NCBI RefSeq assembly: GCF_001940455.1
Contig: NZ_MKQR01000017.1
Coordinates: 288,081-352,080 of the forward strand
Reading direction: 5' to 3'
DNA length: 64,000 nt
From: Actinokineospora bangkokensis
GTDB taxonomy: Bacteria; Actinomycetota; Actinomycetes; Mycobacteriales; Pseudonocardiaceae
Positions 23,530-31,121 of the stretch are shown here, piece after piece (positions within the stretch are counted from its first letter, which is position 1; every line of letters starts with the position of its first letter). A model generated the notes under the pieces. It ran no database searches. It was given only the letters and a program-made list of their open reading frames with translations, and was not told the origin of the DNA. A program made the translations under genes and the position numbers.

Positions 23530-24816
23530 TCAGCTGCGGGTGCGGGGGCCGCGGTCGATCAGGGCGTCGCGGTGGGCGCCGACCGAGACGAAGCGGACGT
23601 AGGTCTCCAGCAGGGACTCGACGCGCTCGACGTAGGCGCGCGCGGCGGCGGGCAGGTCGTCGTAGGAGCGGGCGCCGGTGATGTCGTCGTCCCAGCCGGG
23701 CAGCACCTCGTAGACCGGGGTGGAGCGCTCCAGGACGGCCGGGTCGGGGGTGAACGACGTGGTGCGGGCGCCGTCGCACTCGTAGGCGACGCACACCTTC
23801 AGCTCGCCGGTGCCGGTGAGCTGGTCGAGGTTGGTCAGGGCCACCTCGTCGGTGCCCTGCATGAGCGCGCCGTAGCGGGTGGCGACGCCGTCGAAGGCGC
23901 CGAGCCTGCGCGGGCGGTTGGTGGTGGCGCCGAACTCGCCCCACAGCTCGCGCAGCCGGTCGCCGGTCTCGGTGTCGAACTCGGTGACCAGCGGGCCCGC
24001 GCCGATGCAGCTGGAGAAGGCCTTGGTCACCCCCACCACCCGGTCCAGGCGCGCCCACGGCACGCCCATGCCCACCGGGGCGTGCGCGGTGAGGCAGGTG
24101 GAGGAGGTGGTGAAGGGGTAGATGCCGAAGTAGATGTCCTTGAGCGCGCCGAGCTGGCCCTCCGCGAGGACGGTGGCGCCGCGGGCGAGGGCGTCGCCGA
24201 GCAGGGTGGTCACGTCGCGCACGTGCGGGCGCAGCTGCTCGCGCAGGCCCGTCACCCAGTCGTGCACCTCGGCGACCACCAGCGGCTTCGCGCCGTAGAT
24301 GGTGGTGAGCCTGCTGTTGGCCCAGTCGAGCACCGAGGTGAGCCTGCGCTCGAGGTTCTCGTCGTCGAACAGCTCGCGCACCAGCAGGGTCTTCTTCATG
24401 ACCCGGTCGCCGTAGGCCGGGGAGATGCCCATCCGGGTGGAGCCGTAGCCGTCCTTGCCGAGCCGGACCTCCTCGGCGGCGTCGAGGTCGCGGTGGAAGG
24501 GGAAGCACACCGACGCCGCGTCGGAGACGACGACGCGCGCCGGGTCGCAGCCGTGCTCGACGACCGAGGCGACCTCCTGCAGGAAGGTCTCCACGTCGAC
24601 GACCATGCCGGGGCCGAGCACGCTGGTGGTGCCGGGGCGGAAGACGCTGCTGGGCAGGTTGTGCAGGCTGAACTTGCCCTCGTCGACGACGATGGTGTGC
24701 CCGGCGTTGCCCCCGCCGTGGTAGCGCACGACGAACTCGGCGTCGCCGCCGATGGCGTCGACCATCTTGCCCTTGCCCTCGTCGCCCCAGTTGAGGCCCG
24801 CCACGGCGGTCAGCAC
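23530..24816 (-). CDS. Adenylosuccinate-synthetase-like enzyme (PurA family)
   Basis: A 428-residue PurA homologue from GTG 24816. The GTP loop GLNWGDEGKGK with catalytic Asp and the GGGNAGHT loop with catalytic His are intact, so it should still use GTP and aspartate. Other canonical parts differ: GTTGRGIGPAY is GSTRMGISPAY, EGAQG is EGQLG, and DIDHGTYPYVTSS is DIYFGIYPFTTSS, all regions around IMP. This is expected if the substrate is the C-nucleoside analogue of IMP (formycin B 5'-phosphate). Together with the PurB-like lyase it would replace the oxo group by an amino group. It is co-directional with the PurH-like gene and the Rieske oxygenase (42-base gap). Confidence 0.9.
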   Translation of the reverse strand: MLTAVAGLNWGDEGKGKMVDAIGGDAEFVVRYHGGGNAGHTIVVDEGKFSLHNLPSSVFRPGTTSVLGPGMVVDVETFLQEVASVVEHGCDPARVVVSDAASVCFPFHRDLDAAEEVRLGKDGYGSTRMGISPAYGDRVMKKTLLVRELFDDENLERRLTSVLDWANSRLTTIYGAKPLVVAEVHDWVTGLREQLRPHVRDVTTLLGDALARGATVLAEGQLGALKDIYFGIYPFTTSSTCLTAHAPVGMGVPWARLDRVVGVTKAFSSCIGAGPLVTEFDTETGDRLRELWGEFGATTNRPRRLGAFDGVATRYGALMQGTDEVALTNLDQLTGTGELKVCVAYECDGARTTSFTPDPAVLERSTPVYEVLPGWDDDITGARSYDDLPAAARAYVERVESLLETYVRFVSVGAHRDALIDRGPRTRS

Positions 24817-24858
24817 AGAACTCCCCCTCCTCGGCCCGCGGCGGCGCGGGCCACGTGG

Positions 24859-26082
24859 TCACACGACGAAGTGGCGCCAGTCCTCACCCGCGCGGACCAC
24901 GACCGACGCGGAGGAGATCTTGAGGTAGTCCACGTCGTCGCCCAGCCCGGCGGGCACGCCCCCCTCCGCGAACGCCTTGACGGCGTCGAGCAGGAAGTGG
25001 CGCGCGCGAACGATACCAGTGTCGCTCTTGCCGGGGTTCTCCCGAGTTCGATCAACGACCGGGCCCATGCTCTCCTGCACCGCGATGTCCTGCATGGCCA
25101 GCCCCCGGATGCCGGAGAAGCTCTCCCCCGAGCGCATCGCCGCCCGGTCCTGGCCCCACCGGTTGCCCCGGTCGAAGCCCTCGCGGAAGTTGTCCGGGTT
25201 CATCCCGTCGAGGTCCAGGCCGAACTGCGCGGCGAAGTAGGCGGGGTCCACCGGGCGGTCGAGGTTGTACCACAGGTACCAGAAGATCGTGCGGTGCTCG
25301 TTGACCGGCACCCAGGCGTGCCAGAGCCGGTCGCCGTTGGGCAGCTCGGGCACGATGGTGTACCACGGCATGACCATGGGCTTGACCCGCACCAGCTTGT
25401 CCCCTGTGGACAGCTTGCGGATGGCGGCGTAGCGGATGCCCCAGTCGGTGGGCTCGATCTCGTCCACCGGCGCGCGGTCGTCGAGCAGGTCGCGCAGCGG
25501 GCCGGCGGCGGCCTCGGTCTCGTGCAGCAGGGACACGTGCGCGGAGTCCACATCGGCCTCCAGGCCCTGCACCCAGTTGCACTCCAGGTCCGCGACGATG
25601 GCGAAGACGTTCTCGCTGGGCAGCTCGGTGAAGGCGAACCGGGGGAAGGGGCGCGCCGCGCGGCCGGGGCCGCCGACCCACACCCAGATCACCCCGCCCG
25701 CCTCGACGACCGGGTGGTGGCGCAGCTTGACCCGGCCGGCGAACCGGCCGCCGTCCTCCTGCTCGGACGGGGTCTCCAGCACCTCGCCGGAGGTGGAGAA
25801 CTTCCAGCCGTGGTAGATGCAGCGCAGCGCGCAGTCCTCGTTGCGGGCCAGGGCGAGCGAGGCGCCGCGGTGCGGGCACGCCTCGTCGAAGCAGCCCAGC
25901 GAGCCGTCCTCGCCGCGGAAGACGACGTAGCGCTCCCCCAGCAGCTCCACCGGGACGGGGTCGCCGCCCGCCACCACGCGCTGCGCGCGCAGCACCGGCA
26001 TCCAGTACTCGCGCAGGAGGTCGCCCATCGGCGTGCCCGCCGCCACGCCGGTCAGGGTCTCGTTGACGGACCTGGTCGCCAT
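24859..26082 (-). CDS. Rieske non-heme iron oxygenase, phthalate-dioxygenase-like
   Basis: A 407-residue oxygenase alpha subunit. The N-terminal Rieske [2Fe-2S] site is CPHRGASLALARNEDC...CIYHGWKF (CxH and CxxH). The catalytic domain resembles phthalate 4,5-dioxygenase and related monooxygenases (LECNWVQGLEADVDSAHVSLLHE holds the non-heme iron ligands D..H....H). The reaction could be hydroxylation or ring desaturation of a pathway intermediate, for example oxidation of the glutamate-derived carbon chain before pyrazole aromatisation. No reductase or ferredoxin gene is adjacent; fprA at 6.8 kb could help. It is the upstream gene of the leftward Rieske, PurA-like, PurH-like operon, with GAGAGAGG before the ATG. 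Confidence 0.88.
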   Translation of the reverse strand: MATRSVNETLTGVAAGTPMGDLLREYWMPVLRAQRVVAGGDPVPVELLGERYVVFRGEDGSLGCFDEACPHRGASLALARNEDCALRCIYHGWKFSTSGEVLETPSEQEDGGRFAGRVKLRHHPVVEAGGVIWVWVGGPGRAARPFPRFAFTELPSENVFAIVADLECNWVQGLEADVDSAHVSLLHETEAAAGPLRDLLDDRAPVDEIEPTDWGIRYAAIRKLSTGDKLVRVKPMVMPWYTIVPELPNGDRLWHAWVPVNEHRTIFWYLWYNLDRPVDPAYFAAQFGLDLDGMNPDNFREGFDRGNRWGQDRAAMRSGESFSGIRGLAMQDIAVQESMGPVVDRTRENPGKSDTGIVRARHFLLDAVKAFAEGGVPAGLGDDVDYLKISSASVVVRAGEDWRHFVV

Positions 26083-26196
26083 CGCGCGACACCTCTCTCG
26101 TGCATCGGGTACTACCACTGTGGACAGTCGGATCCGGGGGCGCCCTGGGCAGGGGACGACCGGGCGCGCGGGCCCGGGTGCGGCGGGGGTGACGTG

Positions 26197-26277
26197 GACC
26201 GCCCGCACCGCAACTGTAAGCGCACCAGGCGCACCGGCAACACCCCCGGCGCTTGCCGGTGCGCGCCGCGGGCGGTC
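26197..26277 (+). promoter_or_regulatory. Nested hairpin in the leader of the dehydrogenase gene
   Basis: Outer arms GACCGCCCGC (26197-26206) and GCGGGCGGTC (26268-26277) enclose a perfect 12-base stem GCGCACCGGCAA (26229-26240) with its complement (26253-26264). It lies 70 bases before the ATG at 26347, in the 264-base gap between divergent genes, and could act as an attenuator or an RNA-stability element. Confidence 0.4.
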
Positions 26278-26346
26278 ATCCTGGGTGGGCGCCTGCCCCT
26301 CGGCACGGCCGCCAGCCCCCCACTCGACCCGGAGGTCCTGCGAACA

Positions 26347-27351
26347 ATGCGACCCACCGTCGTCATCCTCGGCGAGCTCTACGACCCCGCCGCGGAGGAC
26401 CACATCGCCGAGCACGCCGAGCTGGTGAAGGTCGACCCGGACGACGCGGCGGCGGTGGCCGCCGCGCTGCCGCGCGCGCACGGGCTCATCGCCAAGTACC
26501 CGGCGCCGATCACCGCCGAGGTGCTGGCCGCCGCGCCGAACCTGGTGGCGGTGCTCTCCAGCGGCCGAGGCGTGGACAACATCGACATCCCGGCGGCCAC
26601 CGCCGCGGGCGTGGTCATCGCCAACAACCCCGGCCTGGGCGGGCGCCCGGTGTCCGAGCACGCGCTGGGCCTGATGATCACCATCAGCCGGGACCTGCAC
26701 GCGGTGACCCGGCTGGGCATCGAGGGCGCCTGGGAGCGCAGGCTGACCACGACCCGGGTGGAGCTGGCCGACAGCACGCTGGGCATCGTGGGCCTGGGCA
26801 ACGTCGGCAGCAACATGGCCCACCGGGCGGCGCGCGGGTTCGGCATGACGGTGCTGGCCTACGACCCCTACGTCAGCGCCGAGGAGATGGCCGAGCACGG
26901 CGCGACCAAGGTCGACGACCTGTTCGAGATGCTGGGGCAGGCCGACTTCGTCACCTGCCACCCGGAGATGAACGACGAGACCGAGCACATGTTCGACGAC
27001 GCGGCGTTCGCGGCGATGAAGCCCGGCGCCTACTTCGTGAACACCTCGCGCGGTCGGGTCGTCGACACCGACGCCCTGGTGCGGGCGCTGCGCAGCGGGC
27101 ACCTCGCCGCGGCGGCGATGGACGTCTACGAGGAGGAGCCGCTCGACCCGGCCAGCCCGCTGCTGGGCATGGACAACGTGGCGCTCACCGCGCACGTCGC
27201 CGACTTCACCGTGCAGACCAAGACGGCGCTGGCGTTCTCGGCGGCCACGAAGGTGCTGGGGGCGCTGGCGGGCGAGGTCCCGCCCAGCGCGCTGAACCCG
27301 CAGGCCTGGGACGCCGCCGACCGCAGGCGCAAGGAACTGCTGGGCGGGTGA
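26347..27351 (+). CDS. D-2-hydroxyacid dehydrogenase (phosphoglycerate-dehydrogenase-like)
   Basis: A 334-residue NAD-dependent dehydrogenase. GIVGLGNVGSNMAHRA is the nucleotide loop, and the catalytic Arg lies in SSGRGVDNID with the GHLAAAAMDVYEEEPL region near the C-terminus. The usual catalytic His sits in LTAHVADFT, where most family members have HIG/HTG, a small but visible change. It is the only rightward gene between the two leftward operons and stands alone with a terminator behind it. In the cluster it could oxidise a 2-hydroxy or reduce a 2-oxo acid on the glutamate-derived chain of the pyrazole; this is inference. A serine-pathway role cannot be excluded. Confidence 0.85.
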   Translation: MRPTVVILGELYDPAAEDHIAEHAELVKVDPDDAAAVAAALPRAHGLIAKYPAPITAEVLAAAPNLVAVLSSGRGVDNIDIPAATAAGVVIANNPGLGGRPVSEHALGLMITISRDLHAVTRLGIEGAWERRLTTTRVELADSTLGIVGLGNVGSNMAHRAARGFGMTVLAYDPYVSAEEMAEHGATKVDDLFEMLGQADFVTCHPEMNDETEHMFDDAAFAAMKPGAYFVNTSRGRVVDTDALVRALRSGHLAAAAMDVYEEEPLDPASPLLGMDNVALTAHVADFTVQTKTALAFSAATKVLGALAGEVPPSALNPQAWDAADRRRKELLGG

Positions 27352-27358
27352 GCCGCGG

Positions 27359-27386
27359 GGCGCGCACCGGGTCACCGGTGCGCGCC
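27359..27386. terminator. Bidirectional terminator between dehydrogenase and HisG-like gene
   Basis: GGCGCGCACCGG and CCGGTGCGCGCC form a 12-base perfect stem around a GTCA loop, between convergent genes. Confidence 0.8.
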
Positions 27387-28256
27387 TCACCGCTCGACCA
27401 GCTTGGCGACCGCCGTCTCCACGACCTGCACCGCGCCCGCGTCCACCAGCGCGGTGATGGCCTCGGCCAGGCCCACCAGCGGGTAGGGCGCCTGGGCGAC
27501 GACCACCCCCTCCTGGCCGCCCAGCCGCCACCAGCGGGCGGGCAGGAGGTCGCGCACGGCGTCCCAGCGGTCGGCGGGGGTCAGCACCGTGAGCAGGGTG
27601 TGCTCGGCGGCGGCCGTCGCCGCGCCCAGCAGCGCCGAGAGGCGGTCGATCGCCGCGCGCCTGCGCGGGTCGCCCCACGCCTGGGGGTTGGCGATCAGCC
27701 GGGGGACGCAGCGGCGCACGGTCGCCAGCTCGCGCAACCCGTTGTGCCGCAGCGAGGTCCCGGTCTCCACGACCTCCAGCACCGCGTCGGCCAGGTCTGG
27801 CACCTTGGCCTCGGTGGAGCCGTGCGAGTGCACGACGGTGACTTCTAGCCCGAGCCGCTGGAAGTGGTTGCCCGCCAGGGTCGGGTACTCGGTGGCGATC
27901 CGGGTGCCCGGCGGCAGCTGCGCGATCGTGGTGGCCGGGTGGTCGACCGGGACGGCCAGCACCACCCCCCAGCCCGCCTCGGTGGCCTTGGAGTAGTTGA
28001 AGTCGCGCACCGGCTCGACCTTGGCCCCGGTCTCCTCGATCCAGTCCGAGCCGGTGAGCCCGAGGTCGAAGACCCCGTCGGCGACGAAGCCGGGGATCTC
28101 CCTGGGCTTGCAGAACACCACCTGCCGCACGCCGGGGAAGGCGATGGTGGCCCGCAGCGAGCGCGCCGAGACCCGGCGCACCGCCAGCCCGGCGGCGTCG
28201 AACAGGCGCAGGGTGGGCTCGGTGAGCGACCCGGTGGGCAGGGCGAGGGTGACCAC
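27387..28256 (-). CDS. ATP-phosphoribosyltransferase-like enzyme (HisG family; PenA/CofA-type)
   Basis: A 289-residue HisG homologue starting at GTG 28256. Recognisable pieces are FDLGLTGSDWIEETGAKVE, RIATEYPTLAGNHF, and the PRPP loop ADAVLEVVETGTSLRHNGL. HisG couples ATP to PRPP at the start of histidine synthesis; in pentostatin and coformycin clusters a paralogue (PenA) starts formation of the diazepine ring nucleoside. It is followed in the same operon by an SDR and a SAICAR-synthetase-like gene, the same trio as PenA-PenB-PenC. Isolation from any other his gene supports the antibiotic role. A regulatory C-terminal domain of the long HisG type seems to be present. Confidence 0.88.
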   Translation of the reverse strand: MVTLALPTGSLTEPTLRLFDAAGLAVRRVSARSLRATIAFPGVRQVVFCKPREIPGFVADGVFDLGLTGSDWIEETGAKVEPVRDFNYSKATEAGWGVVLAVPVDHPATTIAQLPPGTRIATEYPTLAGNHFQRLGLEVTVVHSHGSTEAKVPDLADAVLEVVETGTSLRHNGLRELATVRRCVPRLIANPQAWGDPRRRAAIDRLSALLGAATAAAEHTLLTVLTPADRWDAVRDLLPARWWRLGGQEGVVVAQAPYPLVGLAEAITALVDAGAVQVVETAVAKLVER

Positions 28257-28295
28257 GGCTCCATCCTCTCGACGGGGGTCCGGTGCGCGGGCGGG

Positions 28296-29003
28296 TCAGA
28301 CGTGCAGCAGGCGGTCGATCCCGGCCACCGGGGCGCCGGGCAGCCGGGCGGGGCGGAACTCGACCTCGCCCACCACCAGGTCCGCGGGCATCCGGGTGAC
28401 CAGGTCCGCGACGAACCGCCCCACCGAGTCCGTGGTGATCTTGGTGGGGGCGGTGTCGTCGTCGAAGTTCGCGATCGCGCCCGGCGACAGCAGGCACGCG
28501 CGCACCCCGTGCGGGCGCTCCTCCAGCAGCAGCGTCTCCACCAGGCCTTTGAGCGCGGCCTTGGTGGCGCTGTAGGCGGCCCCGCCCTCGAAGTAGTGGG
28601 TGGCGGCGTGGCTGCCCATCACCACGAACAGGCCCCGCCGGGCGCGCAGGGCGGGCAGCGCGGTGCGCGCCAGGTGGAACACCGAGCTGAGGTTCACCGC
28701 CACCTGCCGGTCCCAGTCCGCGGCCGACATCTGCGCGACCGGGGTGAACACCCGGTCGACGGCGTTGGCCACGCACAGGTCGAGCCCGCCCTCCTCCTCG
28801 ACCACCCGGCCGGTGGCGGCCACGACCGCCCCGGCGTCGGCCAGGTCGCAGGGCAGCTCCCCCAGGTCGGGGTCGCCCAGCGGGGTGCGGTTGAGCGAGC
28901 GCACCCGGTACCCGGCGGCCAGCAGCCCGCGGGCGATGGCCAGCCCGCTGCCCCGGTTGCTGCCGGTCACCAGGGCCACCGGCGCCCCCGGCTCAGAGCC
29001 CAT
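28296..29003 (-). CDS. Short-chain dehydrogenase/reductase (PenB/CofB-type)
   Basis: A 235-residue SDR. The NAD(P) loop is VALVTGSNRGSGLAIARG (TGxxxGxG), the active site is the Ser in MGSHAATH with YSATKAALKG (YxxxK). In pentostatin and coformycin biosynthesis an SDR reduces the 8-keto group of the seven-membered ring to the alcohol that mimics the transition state of adenosine deaminase. The gene overlaps the SAICAR-synthetase-like gene upstream by 11 bases and precedes the HisG-like gene, so the three are co-translated. The substrate role is inferred from the trio. Confidence 0.88.
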   Translation of the reverse strand: MGSEPGAPVALVTGSNRGSGLAIARGLLAAGYRVRSLNRTPLGDPDLGELPCDLADAGAVVAATGRVVEEEGGLDLCVANAVDRVFTPVAQMSAADWDRQVAVNLSSVFHLARTALPALRARRGLFVVMGSHAATHYFEGGAAYSATKAALKGLVETLLLEERPHGVRACLLSPGAIANFDDDTAPTKITTDSVGRFVADLVTRMPADLVVGEVEFRPARLPGAPVAGIDRLLHV

Positions 29004-29730
29004 CGAAGGCCCGCTTCCACTGCTCGACCAGCTCCTCGGCGGTGGCGCCCTGGCGGAACAGGTCCTTGTCCAGCGGCGAGCCGTCGGCGTGGCGCAGCCG
29101 CATGCAGTCCTGCGACACCTCGGAGTTGAGCACCAGCTCCCCCGCGGCGTCGAAGCCGAAGATCAGGCAGAAGTCCCACACCTGCAACGGCGCCAGCCAC
29201 TCCCGCAGCACGTCGTTGACCAGCAGCGACTTCTCCCGCATGAGGTCGACCGGCAGGTCGAGCACGCGCAGGTAGTCCTCCCCGATCGGCTGGTCCTCCG
29301 GGTCGGTGCGGTAGTCGAACTTCACCACCGGCCGCGGCAGCGGGGCGCGGTCGGGGAACAGGCCGGGGTACTTGCGGGTGGTGGAGCCGTTGGCCACGTT
29401 CTTGACGATCACCTCGAACGGCGGCCCCGGCGCCCACTCGGCCAGGTAGGCGATCTCGCCCACCCGGCGGTGGAAGGCGCAGCGCACCCCGGCGGCGGTG
29501 AGCTTCTCGGCGGCCTTCTCGTAGAAGGCCAGCCGCAGCGGGCCGGTCTCGTCGACCAGCTCGTCGCGGTCGTAGCTGAAGCTGCGCAGGCTGGGGATGA
29601 GCTCGACCAGGCACTTGCCGTCGTCGAGGCGCCAGAGCCGCTTGCTGCGGCCGACGATGTCCGGTGGACGGCTGTCCACCACCCCGGCGAGGGGCTCCGG
29701 GCCGGGCAGCCGGTCTCCCGCTGTGCTCAC
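28993..29730 (-). CDS. SAICAR-synthetase-like enzyme (PurC family; PenC/CofC-type)
   Basis: A 245-residue PurC-family protein. I chose GTG 29730 because GGAGGGAGATCAG precedes it; an in-frame ATG at 29766 would overlap the aminotransferase stop. KRLWRLDDGKCLVELIPSLRSF resembles the N-terminal ATP strand of PurC; FEVIVKNVANGSTTRKYPGL corresponds to PurC's 'EvVvRniaaGS..kr'; WDFCLIFGFDAAGELVLNSEVSQDCMRL is the 'DfKlEFG...ilaDEisPD' region. It belongs to the subset found with PenA/PenB homologues. A second, longer PurC-like gene lies 12 kb away in the other module, so the two most likely act on different substrates. Confidence 0.85.
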   Translation of the reverse strand: MSTAGDRLPGPEPLAGVVDSRPPDIVGRSKRLWRLDDGKCLVELIPSLRSFSYDRDELVDETGPLRLAFYEKAAEKLTAAGVRCAFHRRVGEIAYLAEWAPGPPFEVIVKNVANGSTTRKYPGLFPDRAPLPRPVVKFDYRTDPEDQPIGEDYLRVLDLPVDLMREKSLLVNDVLREWLAPLQVWDFCLIFGFDAAGELVLNSEVSQDCMRLRHADGSPLDKDLFRQGATAEELVEQWKRAFDGL

Positions 29731-29765
29731 CTGATCTCCCTCCCCGCGGTGGTGGACGGCGCCCA

Positions 29766-31067
29766 TCAGCCCTGCGCCCTGGCCTGCTCGACGACGGCGC
29801 CCACGGCGGCGTCGAAGGCCTCGGCGTAGGTGTCGACCTCCTGCTGGCCCATCGGGGTCGACACGCAGCCCAGGCCGCTGTCACCGATGAGCACGCCGTT
29901 GAGCAGCAGCTCCTGGAACAGCAGGTGGCCGAGGCGGGCGGAGTTCACCGAGGAGTCCGGGACGGTGCCGGTGACGACCCGGAACAGCGACTCGACGCCG
30001 TTGACCTCCCAGTCCAGGCCGTTGTCGGCGATGGTCTTGCGCATGGTGTCGCGCAACTGCTCGCCGAGGCCGCCGATGCGCTTCCACTCCGCCTCGGTGA
30101 GCAGCCGCAGCGAGGCCACGCCCGCGCTCATGCTCACCGGGTTGGCGTTGTAGGAGCCCGAGTGCGGCAGCTTCGGCTTGCCCTCGCTGGGGTCGAACAC
30201 GGCCATGACCTCGGCCTTGCCCACCACCGCGCCGATCGGCATGCCGCCGCCGATGACCTTGCCCAGCACGGTCAGGTCGGCCACGCCGCCGATGGCGTCG
30301 ATGGCGCCGTGGAAGCCCGCGCGGAACGAGCCGACCTCGTCGGAGACGAGCAGGACCCCGGTCTCGTCGCACACCGCGCGCAGGGCGGCGATGTACTCGG
30401 CGGTCGCGGGCACCAGGCCCGAGCGCCACGGCACCGGGTCGATGAGCGCGCAGGCCAGCTCGCCCGCGTGCGCGCGCAGCACCTCGGTGGCGCCCTCGGG
30501 GTCGTTGAACGGGATGATGATGGTGTTGTCCAGCACCGCCTGCGGCATGCCCGCGGTGTGGCTGTGGCTGATCAGCGAGCCGGAGCCGTCGTTGTTGACC
30601 GCGACCGAGTCGTAGGCGCCGTGGTAGGAGCCCGCGCACTTGGCGATCTTGGGCCTGCCGGTGTGCGCCCGCGCGGCCTGCACGGCCATCATGACCGCCT
30701 CGGTGCCCGAGCTGGTGAACCGGGCGCGCTCGTAGGCGTCGCTGCGCGCGCACAGCGCCTCGGCGAAGAGCACCTCGGCCTCGGTGGGCAGGCCGAAGCA
30801 GGTGCCCCTGGCCGCGGCCTCGGAGATCGCGGCGACGATCTCGGGGTGGGCGTGGCCGTGCACCAGGGTGGTGCTGTTGCCCAGGAAGTCCAGGCGCGAG
30901 GTGCCGTCGAGGTCGACGACCCGGCAGCCCTGGCCCGCGGCGGCGTAGATCGGGTACGGCGAGTTGTAGACCGCCGTCCGGCTGTTGCCGCCGGGCAGCA
31001 CGGCGCGCGCCCGCGCGTACATCTCCTTGGACGCGGTCGACACGGCCTCGTAGGTCACGGCGCTCAC
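29766..31067 (-). CDS. Class-III aminotransferase, glutamate-1-semialdehyde-aminomutase-like
   Basis: A 433-residue PLP enzyme from GTG 31067 (GGAGAGG upstream). MYARARAVLPGGNSRTAVYNS is a typical GSAM start. SSGTEAVMMAVQAARAHTGR is the phosphate-binding region, LVSDEVGSFR carries the PLP-ring Asp, and the Schiff-base Lys lies in TVLGKVIGGGMPIGAVVG. Haem synthesis is not expected here; GSAM-like paralogues in clusters transfer amino groups. Because formycin's pyrazole carries a 4-amino group, whereas pyrazofurin's carries a 4-hydroxyl, this enzyme is the best candidate for installing that nitrogen. It is co-directional with the PenABC-like trio on one side and the N-N bond genes on the other. 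Confidence 0.85.
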   Translation of the reverse strand: MSAVTYEAVSTASKEMYARARAVLPGGNSRTAVYNSPYPIYAAAGQGCRVVDLDGTSRLDFLGNSTTLVHGHAHPEIVAAISEAAARGTCFGLPTEAEVLFAEALCARSDAYERARFTSSGTEAVMMAVQAARAHTGRPKIAKCAGSYHGAYDSVAVNNDGSGSLISHSHTAGMPQAVLDNTIIIPFNDPEGATEVLRAHAGELACALIDPVPWRSGLVPATAEYIAALRAVCDETGVLLVSDEVGSFRAGFHGAIDAIGGVADLTVLGKVIGGGMPIGAVVGKAEVMAVFDPSEGKPKLPHSGSYNANPVSMSAGVASLRLLTEAEWKRIGGLGEQLRDTMRKTIADNGLDWEVNGVESLFRVVTGTVPDSSVNSARLGHLLFQELLLNGVLIGDSGLGCVSTPMGQQEVDTYAEAFDAAVGAVVEQARAQG

Positions 31068-31121
31068 GGTGTTCCTCTCCTCGTTCCTCGTGTCCAGGCG
31101 TCGGTGCGGATGTCCCGCTGG

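Noticed and set aside
16051-24816. A housekeeping purine operon
   Set aside because: The genes are interleaved with C-glycoside, oxygenase and transporter genes, PurH is only half present, and the PurA-like substrate motifs are altered.
23572-26340. A very long rightward open frame across the PurA-like and Rieske genes
   Set aside because: Low-complexity antisense reading. Only its last part from 26347, the dehydrogenase, has family motifs.
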